From contig NZ_JMPP01000051.1 in assembly GCF_000735435.1 (NCBI RefSeq), positions 1-64,000 on the forward strand: a stretch of 64,000 bases of DNA, in the 5' to 3' direction. The translations under genes and the position numbers were made by a program. The notes beneath the pieces were generated by a model. That model was given only the letters and a program-made list of their open reading frames with translations. It ran no database searches and was not told the DNA's origin. Positions 47,215-57,267 of the stretch are shown here, piece after piece. Positions within the stretch are counted from its first letter, which is position 1. Every line of letters starts with the position of its first letter. This stretch comes from Klebsiella planticola ATCC 33531 (GTDB taxonomy: Bacteria; Pseudomonadota; Gammaproteobacteria; Enterobacterales; Enterobacteriaceae).

Positions 47215-48158
47215 GTTCCGCATTAACCGAATCCCGTCGCCTGGCCCTGCGTTCCGCATCGCGCTGGTACGCGGTATTAAGCGATGGTCGCGTTAACCCA
47301 CAGCAAGAGGCCCGCTGGCAACAGTGGTATGAACAAAACCGCGATCACCAGTGGGCGTGGCAGCAGGTCGAAAACCTGCGCCAGCAGATGGGACAACTTC
47401 CCGGCCCCCTTGCCAGCCGGACGCTCAACGACAGTCGCCTGACGCGTCGCCAGGTACTGAAAGGGCTGATGCTGCTGGTCGCCGCCGGAGGCGGCTGGCA
47501 AATGTGGACCAGTGAACTGGCGGAAGGATTGCGCGCCGATTACCGCACGGCAAAAGGCCTGCCGCTGCGGCAAACCCTCAACGACGGCACTCTGCTGACG
47601 CTCAATACCGACAGCGCCGCCGATGTGCGCTTTGATGATCGCCTGCGCCTGGTTCGCCTGCGCTACGGCGAAATTGCCGTTACTACCGCCCGTGACCGCC
47701 GACAGCGACCGTTTCGCGTCCAGACCCGCGATGGTTTACTTACCGCGCTGGGCACCGAATTTACCCTCCGCCAGTTTCCCCGTGACACGCGCCTGACGGT
47801 GCAAAAGCACGCTGTCGAGGCGGTGCTGTCAGGCGGACAGCGCAAGATTGTCCACGCCGGCGAGAGTCTGTGGTTTACCCACGACACCTTCTCCCACCTT
47901 CAGCCGCTGAATGGCAGCGACGTAAGCTGGACGCAGGGCGTCCTCAGTTTCCGCGATCGTCCCCTGCATGAGGTGCTCGCCACACTCTCCCGCTATCGCC
48001 CGGGGATCTTGCGCTGCGATCCCGCCGTCGCCGGTTTACGTCTGAGCGGCACCTTTCCACTGGGCGACACTGATGCGATTTTGCGCATCATCGCGCAGAC
48101 CCTGCCGGTAAAACTGCAGTTTGCCACCCGCTACTGGGTCACTGTCGTCGCGGCCTGA
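47211..48158 (+). CDS. fecR: FecR, transmembrane signal relay / anti-sigma regulator
   Basis: 315 aa, GTG start overlapping the fecI stop (GTGA). N-terminal cytoplasmic part to about residue 80, then a twin-arginine-like membrane segment [19 protein letters not shown], then the periplasmic FecR domain and the C-terminal part with [14 protein letters not shown] that contacts the FecA N-terminal domain. The twin-arginine feature agrees with Tat-dependent insertion described for E. coli FecR. It is 94 bp before fecA. Confidence 0.95.
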   Translation: MSSALTESRRLALRSASRWYAVLSDGRVNPQQEARWQQWYEQNRDHQWAWQQVENLRQQMGQLPGPLASRTLNDSRLTRRQVLKGLMLLVAAGGGWQMWTSELAEGLRADYRTAKGLPLRQTLNDGTLLTLNTDSAADVRFDDRLRLVRLRYGEIAVTTARDRRQRPFRVQTRDGLLTALGTEFTLRQFPRDTRLTVQKHAVEAVLSGGQRKIVHAGESLWFTHDTFSHLQPLNGSDVSWTQGVLSFRDRPLHEVLATLSRYRPGILRCDPAVAGLRLSGTFPLGDTDAILRIIAQTLPVKLQFATRYWVTVVAA

Positions 48159-48171
48159 GAAAAAAACAAAA

Positions 48172-48206
48172 AATTAGCCTTCTCCATTGTCCCTTTTCAC
48201 CTGCTC
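48172..48206 (+). promoter_or_regulatory. FecI-dependent fecA promoter (predicted)
   Basis: The segment around CATTGTCCCTTTTCACC resembles the -10 region and downstream bases of the E. coli fecA promoter (TTGTCCTTTTTACC). It lies in the fecR-fecA gap about 60 bp before the fecA ATG. Assignment is from remembered similarity. Confidence 0.55.
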
Positions 48207-48252
48207 GTTCGACTTAACAGGTGATGACAACCAAAACGATTGTGGAGAACAC

Positions 48253-50583
48253 ATGACGCCTTTACGCGTATTACGCAAACCGATGCCTCTGGTGATGGCA
48301 ATCCGTTTAAGCCTGCTGCCTCTCGCGGGGCTGGTCGCTGCCCCCACTTTGGCGGCAACGCAGTTTGACATTGCCGCCGGGGATTTAGACAGCGCCCTGA
48401 ACCAATATGCCGCCCGCAGCGGCATTACGCTCTCGGCGGACGCCGGCCTGACTCGCGGAAAACACAGCGATGGCCTGCACGGCAGCTATGAGGTGGAAGA
48501 CGGTCTGCAAACGCTGCTCGACGGTAGCGGGCTGCAGCTGAAGTCTCTGGGCAATCAGGCCTGGACGCTGGAACCGGCGCCGGCGAATACGGAATCCACG
48601 CTGACGGTGGTCGGCGACTGGCTTGGCGACGCCCGGGAAAACGATGTTTTTGAACATGCTGGCGCCCGCGATGTTATCCGCCGCGACGATTTCGCCAAAA
48701 CCGGCGCCACCACCATGCGCGAAGTCCTGAATCGCATTCCCGGCGTCAATGCGCCGGAAAATACCGGTACCGGCAGCCACGATCTGGCGATGAACTTTGG
48801 CATCCGGGGGCTGAACCCACGCCTCGCCAGCCGTTCTACGGTACTGATGGACGGTATTCCGGTACCTTTCGCCCCCTACGGTCAACCTCAGCTATCGCTG
48901 GCGCCGGTATCGCTGGGCAACATGGATGCTGTAGATGTGGTTCGCGGCGCAGGCGCCGTGCGCTACGGACCGCAAAACGTGGGCGGCGTAGTGAACTTTG
49001 TCACCCGGGCCATCCCGCAGGATTTTGGCATAGCGGGCGGCGTGGAAGGTCAGCTCAGCCCGACCTCCTCGCAGAACAATCCCAAAGAGACCCACAACCT
49101 GATGCTGGGGGGGACCGCCGATAACGGACTGGGGGCTGCCCTGCTCTATTCCGGTACCCGCGGCAGCGACTGGCGTGAACATAGCGCCACGCGCATCGAT
49201 GACGTGATGCTGAAAGGCAAATATGCGCCAAACGCGGTGCACACGTTCAACAGCTTGCTGCAATACTACGATGGTGAAGCCGATATGCCCGGCGGCCTGT
49301 CCCGCGCCGATTATGCTGCCGATCGCTGGCAGTCCACCCGCTTAAAAGATCGCTTCTGGGGACGACGTCAGCTTGCCAGCCTCGGCTATCAGTTCCAGCC
49401 GGATGCACAGCACAAGTTCAACATTCAGGGCTTCTATACCCATACGCTGCGCAGCGGTTATCTGGAGCAAGGGAAGCGCACCACGCTTTCCCCGCGTGAA
49501 TACTGGGTGCGTGGTATCGAACCGCGCTACAGCCAGAGCTTTATGCTTGGCGCTTCCGCTCATGAAGTCGGCGTCGGCTATCGCTACGTGAATGAATCCA
49601 CGCACGAGATGCGCTACTACACCCCCACCATCAGCGGCAAGTTGCCCGACACCGCCAGTCCGTACGACCGCGATACCCGCTCTGGCACCGAGGCTCACGC
49701 CTGGTATATCGACGATCGTATTGATATCGGCAACTGGACGGTCACGCCGGGCATGCGTTTCGAACATATTGAGTCTTACCAGGATGACAGTCTGAAAGGC
49801 ACCCGTCAGCAGGTCAGCTATAACGCCCCGCTGCCGGCGCTTAACGTACTTTATCATCTCACCGACAGCTGGAATCTTTATGCCAACACAGAAGGATCGT
49901 TCGGTACCGTACAGTACAGCCAAATTGGCAAGGCTGTGCAAAGCGGCAATGTGGAACCGGAAAAAGCCCGTACCTGGGAAGTCGGTACTCGCTACGACAA
50001 CGGCGCGCTGAGCGCGGAAATGGGACTCTTCCTGATTAACTTCAATAATCAGTACGACTCCAACCAGACCAACGATACCGTCACCGCTCGCGGTAAAACG
50101 CGCCACAGCGGACTGGAGACGCAGACGCGTTACGACCTTGGCGATCTCAATCCGCAGCTGGAAAATCTGTCGGTCTATGCCAGCTATGCCTATGTCAACG
50201 CCGTCATTCGTGAGAAAGGCGATACCTACGGTAACCAGGTGCCTTTCTCACCCAGACATAAAGGTACGCTTGGCGTGGACTACAAACCGGGTAACTGGAC
50301 GTTCAACCTCAATAGCGATTTTCAGTCCAGTCAGTTTGCAGACAACGCCAACACCGTGGCGGAGAGCGCTGACGGCAGCAACGGCCGCATTCCGGGCTAC
50401 ATGCTGTGGGGCGCCCGCGTCGCCTATGATTTTGGCCCGCAAATGGCCAATCTCAACCTGGCATTCGGCGTGAAAAACATTTTCGACCATGAGTACTACA
50501 CCCGCTCATACGACGATAACAACAAAGGCATCTATGTCGGCCAGCCGCGGACCTTGTATCTGCAAGGTGCCATGACATTCTGA
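48253..50583 (+). CDS. fecA: Ferric citrate TonB-dependent outer membrane transporter FecA
   Basis: 776 aa from ATG 48253 (GTGGAGAACAC upstream); the track frame is longer but starts before the promoter. A signal peptide (to about residue 35) is followed by the N-terminal signalling (STN) domain ([19 protein letters not shown] to about 110), a TonB box-like TLTVVG, the plug ([45 protein letters not shown]) and a 22-strand barrel ending in Phe (LYLQGAMTF). Very close to E. coli FecA over its length. Unusually no fecBCDE permease genes follow. Confidence 0.96.
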   Translation: MTPLRVLRKPMPLVMAIRLSLLPLAGLVAAPTLAATQFDIAAGDLDSALNQYAARSGITLSADAGLTRGKHSDGLHGSYEVEDGLQTLLDGSGLQLKSLGNQAWTLEPAPANTESTLTVVGDWLGDARENDVFEHAGARDVIRRDDFAKTGATTMREVLNRIPGVNAPENTGTGSHDLAMNFGIRGLNPRLASRSTVLMDGIPVPFAPYGQPQLSLAPVSLGNMDAVDVVRGAGAVRYGPQNVGGVVNFVTRAIPQDFGIAGGVEGQLSPTSSQNNPKETHNLMLGGTADNGLGAALLYSGTRGSDWREHSATRIDDVMLKGKYAPNAVHTFNSLLQYYDGEADMPGGLSRADYAADRWQSTRLKDRFWGRRQLASLGYQFQPDAQHKFNIQGFYTHTLRSGYLEQGKRTTLSPREYWVRGIEPRYSQSFMLGASAHEVGVGYRYVNESTHEMRYYTPTISGKLPDTASPYDRDTRSGTEAHAWYIDDRIDIGNWTVTPGMRFEHIESYQDDSLKGTRQQVSYNAPLPALNVLYHLTDSWNLYANTEGSFGTVQYSQIGKAVQSGNVEPEKARTWEVGTRYDNGALSAEMGLFLINFNNQYDSNQTNDTVTARGKTRHSGLETQTRYDLGDLNPQLENLSVYASYAYVNAVIREKGDTYGNQVPFSPRHKGTLGVDYKPGNWTFNLNSDFQSSQFADNANTVAESADGSNGRIPGYMLWGARVAYDFGPQMANLNLAFGVKNIFDHEYYTRSYDDNNKGIYVGQPRTLYLQGAMTF

Positions 50584-50623
50584 TGACGACCTGGGGGTGA
50601 GCAAAAGGTTGTGCGGGTATTCC

Positions 50624-50660
50624 GTCACCGTCCCGCCATAGGGCGGTGACGGTGACGTTT
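50624..50660 (+). terminator. fecA hairpin
   Basis: GTCACCGTCCCGCC and GGGCGGTGACGGTGAC form a long, slightly mismatched stem 41 nt after fecA, followed by GTTTTA. Confidence 0.65.
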
Positions 50661-51109
50661 TAGCACGCCTTTCAGCCTTGATGCCGACGTTTGGCGCTGT
50701 AAAGGCGTCTCGCCCCCGACAACTCGCGAGGAAACTGCGTCTCCGTCAGCGGCGGCCGGCAAGCGTTCATCACCCCATCACGCATCTTGTTCTAAAATTC
50801 GTTTTGCCGACGATCGAATCAGATATGTATCATCCCGGCAGCGAGATAACGCAAGTGGCTCACGACAATGTATTTTCTTTTTATGAGCAAAATGATTAAC
50901 TGACGTCTGTTAAAAACTTTTTCACGCTTTTATGCGTCTTTGTCGCCATGCATTTCGGGCTTGAGTATTGCTATAAATGAAATTATTTCGGGATTTACTC
51001 GCCGATCATTTCGCCACGTACTGGCGTCTCTACCCTCTGCTGGCGTTATCTGGATACAGACCACCGGAATGAGCCGATATTATCCCAATCACGCGGATGG
51101 AGAAAAACG
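50661..51109. other. Intergenic region fecA to HD-GYP gene
   Basis: About 450 bases at the place where fecB would be expected. I see no fecB remnant. A 31-codon frame at 50977-51072 (MKLFRDLLADHF...) has only a weak ribosome site and is left unannotated. The right half is AT-rich and likely holds the promoter of the 51110 gene. Confidence 0.5.
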
Positions 51110-52297
51110 ATGCGTCTCGCCTTAAAATCAGCATTGATGCTAACCACGCGCGTTATACAGATAATCAACCCGGAACTTCAGTTGCATATGCAACGCACGG
51201 CGCTAATTGCTCTCGAGCTCGCGTTAGCTCTGGAACTGCCGCGGTCGCAGCAGCAGACCATATTTTGCGCCGCACTGCTTCACGATATTGGCGTGCTCGG
51301 GGATAAGCGAATCGTCACTTCGCTGAATGACATTGATAATATCGAAGACCCCCACCAGCATCGGGGCGCCGAGATGCTCGGCGGCTTACCCACCTTCGCG
51401 CCTGTTTTGCCTGTTATTCGCCATCACCACTTTAACCCGGCGTATAAAGGTAACCTCGAAGAGCATATCGTTTTTTTTGCCGATGCTTTTGAACGTCTGC
51501 TCTCCAGCGGAAATATCACCACAGATCATCACCCCGACATTATCATCGACACCTTTCGCACATCGCATCATGAGATTGATCCGATGCTCTGTGACACCGT
51601 CTGCCAGCTCGCGCAAAAAGAGCATTTCTGGCTGCATCTTCATCCCGGACATATCCAAAGGATGCTGGAGATCATCGGCCCGATTAACGAGCTGTACATC
51701 GATATCGACGGGCTGAAAGATATTTGTTTGTTAATTGCCAAAATTGTCGATACCTACAGCAGCTTCACCGCCAGTCACAGTATTATGGTCGGCGAAATAT
51801 CCTGCCTGCTGGCAACCTATATGCATCTGCCGGAAGAGGAGTGTAAAAAAATCGAGATTGCCGGCTATTTGCACGATATTGGTAAAATTAATATCCCGTT
51901 GGATATCCTGGAAAAGCAAAGCGAACTCACGCCTGATGAACTGCGTCAGGTGCGAGAGCATAGCTATATGACCGGTGAAATTCTCAGCGCCTTTAGTGAA
52001 CTCGGTGAAATCATTAACTGGGCGGCCAACCACCATGAAAAACTCGATGGCAGCGGCTATCCGCTGCATCTGAATCAGGATTATCTGCAACTCCCTGACC
52101 GTATCATCGCCATTGCCGATATTTTTACCGCCCTGACCGAAGATCGCCCCTATCGCGTTGCCATGCGTTATCAGGATGCATTACAGCTGATAGAGAACGA
52201 TGTTATAAATGGCGCCCTGGATAAAGATGTTTTTTGTACGTTATGCCAGCATGCCGACACGCTACATAGCACGATTATTCGGAAAAAACGCGACTAA
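51110..52297 (+). CDS. Tandem HD / HD-GYP domain protein, likely cyclic di-GMP phosphodiesterase
   Basis: 395 aa cytoplasmic protein with two HD-type domains. The first (about 25-150) has AALLHDIGVLG with His58-Asp59 and HHH at 105-107, but no GYP. The second (about 215-390) has the complete HD-GYP signature: HDIGK at 255-259, His284, HHEKLDGSGYP at 308-318 and IADIFTALTEDRPYR. Such proteins cleave cyclic di-GMP to GMP or pGpG. GGAGAAAAACG precedes the ATG. It ends 82 nt before a membrane GGDEF gene on the same strand, so the two may form a synthesis/breakdown pair. HD-GYP proteins are uncommon in Enterobacteriaceae. Confidence 0.85.
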   Translation: MRLALKSALMLTTRVIQIINPELQLHMQRTALIALELALALELPRSQQQTIFCAALLHDIGVLGDKRIVTSLNDIDNIEDPHQHRGAEMLGGLPTFAPVLPVIRHHHFNPAYKGNLEEHIVFFADAFERLLSSGNITTDHHPDIIIDTFRTSHHEIDPMLCDTVCQLAQKEHFWLHLHPGHIQRMLEIIGPINELYIDIDGLKDICLLIAKIVDTYSSFTASHSIMVGEISCLLATYMHLPEEECKKIEIAGYLHDIGKINIPLDILEKQSELTPDELRQVREHSYMTGEILSAFSELGEIINWAANHHEKLDGSGYPLHLNQDYLQLPDRIIAIADIFTALTEDRPYRVAMRYQDALQLIENDVINGALDKDVFCTLCQHADTLHSTIIRKKRD

Positions 52298-52379
52298 CCC
52301 TCTGCCCGCAAATGGGCAGAAGCGGGTTCTATAATTAGACGTAACGTCATTTGTTCATCTGCATGCAAGGAAAATTCGG

Positions 52380-54164
52380 GTGAGAATCGCCACCATGACC
52401 AACTGGGCCTACGGGATCACCGTTTGCCTGACCATCACTTCCGGTATTGCCATGCTGATGGCGTCCAACGCGGAGACCGCCGAACGCCAGGTCGTACAAC
52501 AGCGGCAGATCTTCGACCAGCTAACCGAAACGGTTGAAACCGAGAGCTGGGAATTATCCGACCTCGCTCGCGCTTACGTCATTAACAAAAATCCGGATGT
52601 GTTACAGGAATACCGCCAGCAGGCCCGTTCGCTGACGACGATAGAGCACCGGCTGGAAAAGCTGAAAGATCGGGGAGCGACGCCGCAGGAGCTGATGTTG
52701 CTGCGCGAGGGGCTGCAGATAGCGGATGAGCTGCAGGATGAACAGCAGGCCGCGCTTGCCAGTATTGAACGTGGAGCAGACAGCGAGGCGCTCACCCTGC
52801 TCTACGGCAAGCCTTATGAACAGGAGCTTGAACGGGTACAGACACAGATCGATCACTTCCGCCTTATGCTGGAAGGCCGGGCCGCCAGCGCCATTGCGCA
52901 AGCCACGGAAAAATCGCACACCTGGCGTACGTTATCAGAAATAATGGTCGCGCTGACGGCGCTGATGTTCCTGTTTGTCCTCGGATTTATCCTGCAACGG
53001 CGGGTATTGTACCCGGTTGTTCGTTTAAGTGATGTGGTACAACGTCTTGCCTCACAGGATTATGCCGTCGAAGCCCCCCAGTTCACGCAGATCGATGAGA
53101 TTGGCGATATGGCCCAGGCGATCCGTATTTTCCGCGAAAATGGCCTGGCGCGTCAGCGTCTTGAGCAAGAGCGGGATGCCGACTGGGCGATTCGGGAACT
53201 GCTGGCGCGCATGACGCAGCGTCTGCAGGGCTGCGAATCTTTTGACGATGTTATCAAGGTCGCCGAGCTCTTCGCTCCGAATATCGCCCCCGCAATTCCC
53301 GGGCGCCTGTATGTTCTCGAAACCAATCCCTGGCAGTTGCGCTGTGTGGCTCAATGGCTCTCGCCGCCGGATGAACCCGAGGTCTTTTATCCTGACAACT
53401 GCTGGGCCGTGCGCCGTGGATTAAGCCATCCGCCGGTCAATGGTGAGCCTGACATCGCCTGCACCCACCTGCCCGACGCCTGCATTCATCAATCGCTTTG
53501 CGTGCCGCTGGTTGCGCAAGGAGAAGCGATCGGCCTGCTCTCCTTCAGGAATGTCACTCCCGCCACCGCCCCTTCTCGCGCCTATCTGGAGCTGATGGCC
53601 GAAGCGCTGGGTCTGGCGCTGGCAAACCAGCGTCTGCGCAGCGCGCTGCTGGAGAAAGCGCTGTTTGATTCGCTGACCGGGCTGCGTAACCGTCATCATC
53701 TGGATGATGCCCTGCATACGCAAATCAATCTCGCGGTGCAAAACCATGCTCCGCTGAGCTGCCTGATGATCGATATCGATCACTTCAAAACGATTAACGA
53801 TCGGTATGGTCATGAAGCCGGCGATCTGGTGATCAAGAGCGTGGCGGTCATTGTCCAACGCGCGGTACGCGACAAAGGCATGGCTTTTCGCTACGGCGGC
53901 GAGGAGTTTCTGGTGCTACTTGCCGGCGCCAATGAAGAGACGGCCCGGGCCTGCGCAGAGGAGATTTACGACAGTGTCCGCAGCCTGACCCTGCGCGATG
54001 GTCTCACCGAGATTGGCCAGGTGGATGTCTCAATCGGCATTGCCAGTTTCCCGCAGCATACCCAGAGCGACAGTCTGCTGCGAGCCGCGGATGCCGCACT
54101 TTACCGGGCCAAAGAGCAGGGGCGCTCCCGGATAGTCAGTTTCGGCATGCTGAAATCCGACTAA
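52380..54164 (+). CDS. Membrane-bound HAMP-GAF-GGDEF diguanylate cyclase
   Basis: 594 aa. GTG start (AAGGAAAATTCGG upstream); an ATG five codons on is an alternative. TM1 about 9-29, a helical periplasmic sensor about 30-180 (four-helix-bundle style), TM2 about 186-206, HAMP about 207-260, GAF about 275-420, GGDEF about 425-590. The active site is GGEEF at 506-510, compatible with cyclase activity. The I-site position reads RDKG (497-500) instead of RxxD, so feedback inhibition is probably lost. It follows the HD-GYP gene. Signal unknown. Confidence 0.87.
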   Translation: MRIATMTNWAYGITVCLTITSGIAMLMASNAETAERQVVQQRQIFDQLTETVETESWELSDLARAYVINKNPDVLQEYRQQARSLTTIEHRLEKLKDRGATPQELMLLREGLQIADELQDEQQAALASIERGADSEALTLLYGKPYEQELERVQTQIDHFRLMLEGRAASAIAQATEKSHTWRTLSEIMVALTALMFLFVLGFILQRRVLYPVVRLSDVVQRLASQDYAVEAPQFTQIDEIGDMAQAIRIFRENGLARQRLEQERDADWAIRELLARMTQRLQGCESFDDVIKVAELFAPNIAPAIPGRLYVLETNPWQLRCVAQWLSPPDEPEVFYPDNCWAVRRGLSHPPVNGEPDIACTHLPDACIHQSLCVPLVAQGEAIGLLSFRNVTPATAPSRAYLELMAEALGLALANQRLRSALLEKALFDSLTGLRNRHHLDDALHTQINLAVQNHAPLSCLMIDIDHFKTINDRYGHEAGDLVIKSVAVIVQRAVRDKGMAFRYGGEEFLVLLAGANEETARACAEEIYDSVRSLTLRDGLTEIGQVDVSIGIASFPQHTQSDSLLRAADAALYRAKEQGRSRIVSFGMLKSD

Positions 54165-54172
54165 ACGCCATA

Positions 54173-54199
54173 CGGGGATAAGCTGTCTGCTTATCCCCG
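54173..54199. terminator. Hairpin between GGDEF gene and histidine phosphatase gene
   Basis: CGGGGATAAGC and GCTTATCCCCG form an 11-bp perfect stem with loop TGTCT between the two convergent genes. It overlaps the last codons of the leftward one. Confidence 0.7.
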
Positions 54200-54799
54200 C
54201 AACAGCAAATGGGTGGCTATCCCCCATTTCACCAGCGATAACCGACCTTCCGCGCGCTCCAGAACCGAGTAGCTGCCATTCAGATGCGCATAGCGGGGAA
54301 AGTTCTCCGCACCATGGCCGTCAAGCGTAGAGATAACCGCCTGCATGACCTGGCCATGAGAAACCACGCACACGCACCGGTCCCCCGCCTCACCGGCTTC
54401 AAGCAGCGCCGCTGTTGTTCTGGCGACGGCAGCGGCCAGCGACTCGCCGTGCGGTGGCGTCACGTGCGGATCGCCGGAGTAGATCGCATCGAACAACCTC
54501 CGCTGCTCGTCGTTGAGCTGCGAGTAGACCGTTCCCTCTAATGGCCCGAAGCCCCTTTCAATGAGCCGCGCATCAAAACGGATCGGACAGGCAAAATGGG
54601 CCGCGATCGGCGTGGCCGCCGCGACGGCGCGACCTGCGGGAGAAGAGACCACTCGATCGATTTTCTCACCGTCAAGCGCGCGGATCAGCGCCGCAATTTG
54701 TCTATGCCCGCGCGCGGTCACCGGGCTATCAAGGTGCCCCTGCAGGCGGTTAACGCCATTCCATTCAGTTTCACCATGTCTTACGAGCAATATCTTCAT
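54191..54799 (-). CDS. Histidine phosphatase superfamily protein (phosphoglycerate-mutase-like)
   Basis: About 202 aa. The phosphohistidine motif LLVRHGETEWN lies at the N-terminus, with Arg in VSSPAGRA, the acid Glu in LIERGFGPLEG and the second His in VVSHGQVMQAV, so all catalytic residues are present. It is similar to small CobC/GpmB-type phosphatases. The start could be 54808 (three codons longer); neither has a clear Shine-Dalgarno. Substrate unknown. Confidence 0.85.
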   Translation of the reverse strand: MKILLVRHGETEWNGVNRLQGHLDSPVTARGHRQIAALIRALDGEKIDRVVSSPAGRAVAAATPIAAHFACPIRFDARLIERGFGPLEGTVYSQLNDEQRRLFDAIYSGDPHVTPPHGESLAAAVARTTAALLEAGEAGDRCVCVVSHGQVMQAVISTLDGHGAENFPRYAHLNGSYSVLERAEGRLSLVKWGIATHLLLRG

Positions 54800-55052
54800 T
54801 AGCAGCATCGGGTTACCCGTTATCGGGCAACATTACCATCCGTCGGGAATAAAAAGAAAGTGATGCCCGGTCCGGTTTTCCCTGACGCGCACTCCGTGAC
54901 GGTCAGAGCACCCGGCAGGACAGAAAATCAGACCGTTGCACTCAGGACGTTGTTCGCGTTCTGCTATCCACAACGCGGATGGCAGATAAAATGAAATAAG
55001 GATGATATGATCTTCGGCAAATGATACCGGCATTAACCTAAGGGCCTACTTA

Positions 55053-55298
55053 ATGAATAATGAAATACCGCTAAAGTATTATGACATCGCCGATGAGTAC
55101 GCGACGGAATGCGCAAAGCCGGTCAGTGAATCAGAACGCGAACCTCTGGCGCACTATTTTCAACTGCTGCTCACTCGTCTCATGAACAACGAGGAGATCA
55201 GCGAAGAGGCCCAGGCAGACATGGCGCGCGAAGCCGGTCTCCCCGCGGATCGTATCGATGAGATCGCGATGTTCCTCAATCAGTGGGGCAATGAGTAG
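55053..55298 (+). CDS. ymjA: YmjA (DUF2543) small protein
   Basis: 81 aa acidic cytoplasmic protein recognised as E. coli YmjA ([41 protein letters not shown]). Function unknown. It is located elsewhere in E. coli, near the puu genes. Confidence 0.9.
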   Translation: MNNEIPLKYYDIADEYATECAKPVSESEREPLAHYFQLLLTRLMNNEEISEEAQADMAREAGLPADRIDEIAMFLNQWGNE

Positions 55299-55484
55299 CC
55301 TCAGCAGGGCTCTCTGGCCAGGATAAACGGGCGTGTTGTTATTCTGACGCACGCTATTCCCCCTCGCATAGCCAAAATTTATCGTCCAGACTGAAAGCAA
55401 AGACGTGGTCTGCGCAGGCGTTGTGCATTACACTGCGCGCTGCAAAAATTGAGTTAATACACGATTAAGTAGGTGGTAACGGCG

Positions 55485-55961
55485 ATGAACGGAACAATCA
55501 CAACCTGGTTTAAAGATAAAGGTTTTGGATTTATCAAAGATGAAAACGGCGATAACCGCTATTTTCATGTGATTAAGGTCGCCAATCCTGATCTGATTAA
55601 GAAAGATGTGGCGGTGACCTTCGAACCCACCACCAATAACAAGGGTTTGTCAGCTTATGCGGTGAAAGTGGTGCCGGAAAGCAAATACATCTATATCGCC
55701 GGCGAGCGCCTGAAGCTCACGTCGATCAAATCCTACCTGGTCTACAGCGAAGAAGTGCCTGCCGATACCCGCATTGATAAAGAAAATGCGGTGCTGTCCG
55801 TGGGGATCCTGATGAGCAGCATCAAGCCGAAATCCGACGTTAAGCCCGGTGACATGCGCTCGCTGAAAAAACTGGCGATCACCACTTTTCAGGGAACGAC
55901 ATTGATCTTCTCAGAAGATGAGATTGACATTGATGCCACGGTGAAACTGCTTAAAGTCTGA
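55485..55961 (+). CDS. Cold-shock-domain protein with C-terminal extension
   Basis: 158 aa from ATG 55485 (TAGGTGG about 9 nt upstream). The first 65-70 residues form a cold-shock OB fold with WFKDKGFGFIKDENG and RYFHV, a variant of RNP1/RNP2. The remaining about 90 residues (SKYIYIAGERLKLTSIKSYL onwards) are a separate uncharacterised domain. Family members are common in enterobacteria but unnamed to me. Likely a nucleic-acid-binding protein. Confidence 0.8.
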   Translation: MNGTITTWFKDKGFGFIKDENGDNRYFHVIKVANPDLIKKDVAVTFEPTTNNKGLSAYAVKVVPESKYIYIAGERLKLTSIKSYLVYSEEVPADTRIDKENAVLSVGILMSSIKPKSDVKPGDMRSLKKLAITTFQGTTLIFSEDEIDIDATVKLLKV

Positions 55962-56260
55962 TTGCCTTCTGACCGCCCCTGGGCCGACATTCTGCCGCTT
56001 TCTGCCGCAGCCTGGCGGCCCTTCAAACCGCTCTCCATACGCATTCTCTTGCCGCCGGTTCTGCGACTGCATTGCAATATGGCGGCCATAATGCAAGCCC
56101 TGTGCGGCGTCCATTGGGGCCGACCTCCGGTTAACACAGCGTGGGGATGTGTTCATTGATGCCATGATTGGCCGAATGGCACAAATGGAAAGATGCCCCT
56201 CCCGCCTCCTGTGCACAATCACTTCCGTGTCCATGCTTGTCACTCACCAGGAGTCAGTTG

Positions 56261-57016
56261 ATGTTGAGAGGTAAAAGAGCCGTTATTACGGGCGGAGGAA
56301 GCGGATTTGGGCAGGCGCTGGCCGTCTGGCTGACCCGCGAAGGGGTCAGCGTCGATTACTGCGCCCGGCGCCCGGCGGATATCCAGGAAACCAGCACTCT
56401 GATCGCGGCGGAGGGCGGGACGGCGCAAGGATACCTGTGTGATTTAGCGCAACCGGCATCCATTGCGCAGTTTTCCGCGCAGCTATTACAGTCTGAGACG
56501 CCGGTGGATATTCTTATTCTTAATGCGGCGCAATGGTTGTCCGGCAATTTAGACGATCGCTCGCCCCCGGAGATCGTCGATACCCTTCATTCCGGGTTAA
56601 CAAGTTCGGTGTTGTTAGTTCAGGCGTTATTACCGGCATTAAGACGCTCGGAGCAGGCGGATATTGTATCCATGATCTCCGCCTGCGGTATCCCGCACTT
56701 TACCGATTCAATCGCGCATCCTGCTTTCTTCGCCAGCAAGCATGGTCTGAGCGGGTTTACCCAGACGCTCTCGCACCAGCTGGCGGCTGAAAACATCCGC
56801 GTCACCGGGCTGTATCCGCCGGATTTTGAACTGAGCGGTTTAGACGAACATGTCGACGATAGCGTCAAAATGGGCGAACGCCTGCTGAACGGGCGATCGG
56901 TCTGGGAAACCATTCGCTTTGTCCTCACTCAGCCCCGCAGCTGTCATATCAGCACCCTCTATTTTCAGGGGCCTACACGGGAAGATCTCGCGCGCAAGAG
57001 CCGCCTGCGCGAATAA
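56261..57016 (+). CDS. Short-chain dehydrogenase/reductase-like protein lacking the catalytic Tyr
   Basis: 251 aa from ATG 56261 with CAGGAG upstream. The N-terminal NAD(P) motif TGGGSGFG, the LNAAQW version of NNAG, and Ser140 (SMISACG) are present. The normal YxxxK active site reads FFASK (156-160): Phe stands where catalytic Tyr belongs (codon TTC). It therefore keeps the fold and cofactor site but may not be a standard reductase. Substrate unknown; no clear operon partner. Confidence 0.8.
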   Translation: MLRGKRAVITGGGSGFGQALAVWLTREGVSVDYCARRPADIQETSTLIAAEGGTAQGYLCDLAQPASIAQFSAQLLQSETPVDILILNAAQWLSGNLDDRSPPEIVDTLHSGLTSSVLLVQALLPALRRSEQADIVSMISACGIPHFTDSIAHPAFFASKHGLSGFTQTLSHQLAAENIRVTGLYPPDFELSGLDEHVDDSVKMGERLLNGRSVWETIRFVLTQPRSCHISTLYFQGPTREDLARKSRLRE

Positions 57017-57267
57017 GTACAACGTTCGACGCAGGACTCTCCGCCAGCCTTGGCGCAGTGGGGTTGCTCTTCGACCATGAAGATGACTCATGTTGTAATG
57101 AAATTATGTCGCTTTCACTCATCCAGGGACTCTGGCATAAAATATGTTCTATTAATCAGAGACAATATGATGATTACTGAATGACATAACCAGATAAAAA
57201 GAAAGGATATGCTGGGATTCAGGGAATACATTCAGTTTTCATATCAGACTTAGGGTGCACCATCGCG
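57017..57267. other. Promoter region of mesX-mesD
   Basis: 251 bases, AT-rich toward the right. AGGGTG lies 9 nt before the mesX ATG. I looked for MetJ-type (AGACGTCT) and MetR-type (TGAA-N5-TTCA) operators and found none convincing. Confidence 0.4.

Noticed and set aside
50977-51072. 31-codon frame (MKLFRDLLADHF...) ahead of the HD-GYP gene
   Set aside because: Only a weak, distant GAG upstream; no evidence of conservation available.
57017-57267. Possible MetJ or MetR operator upstream of mesX
   Set aside because: No acceptable match to either consensus was found by eye.
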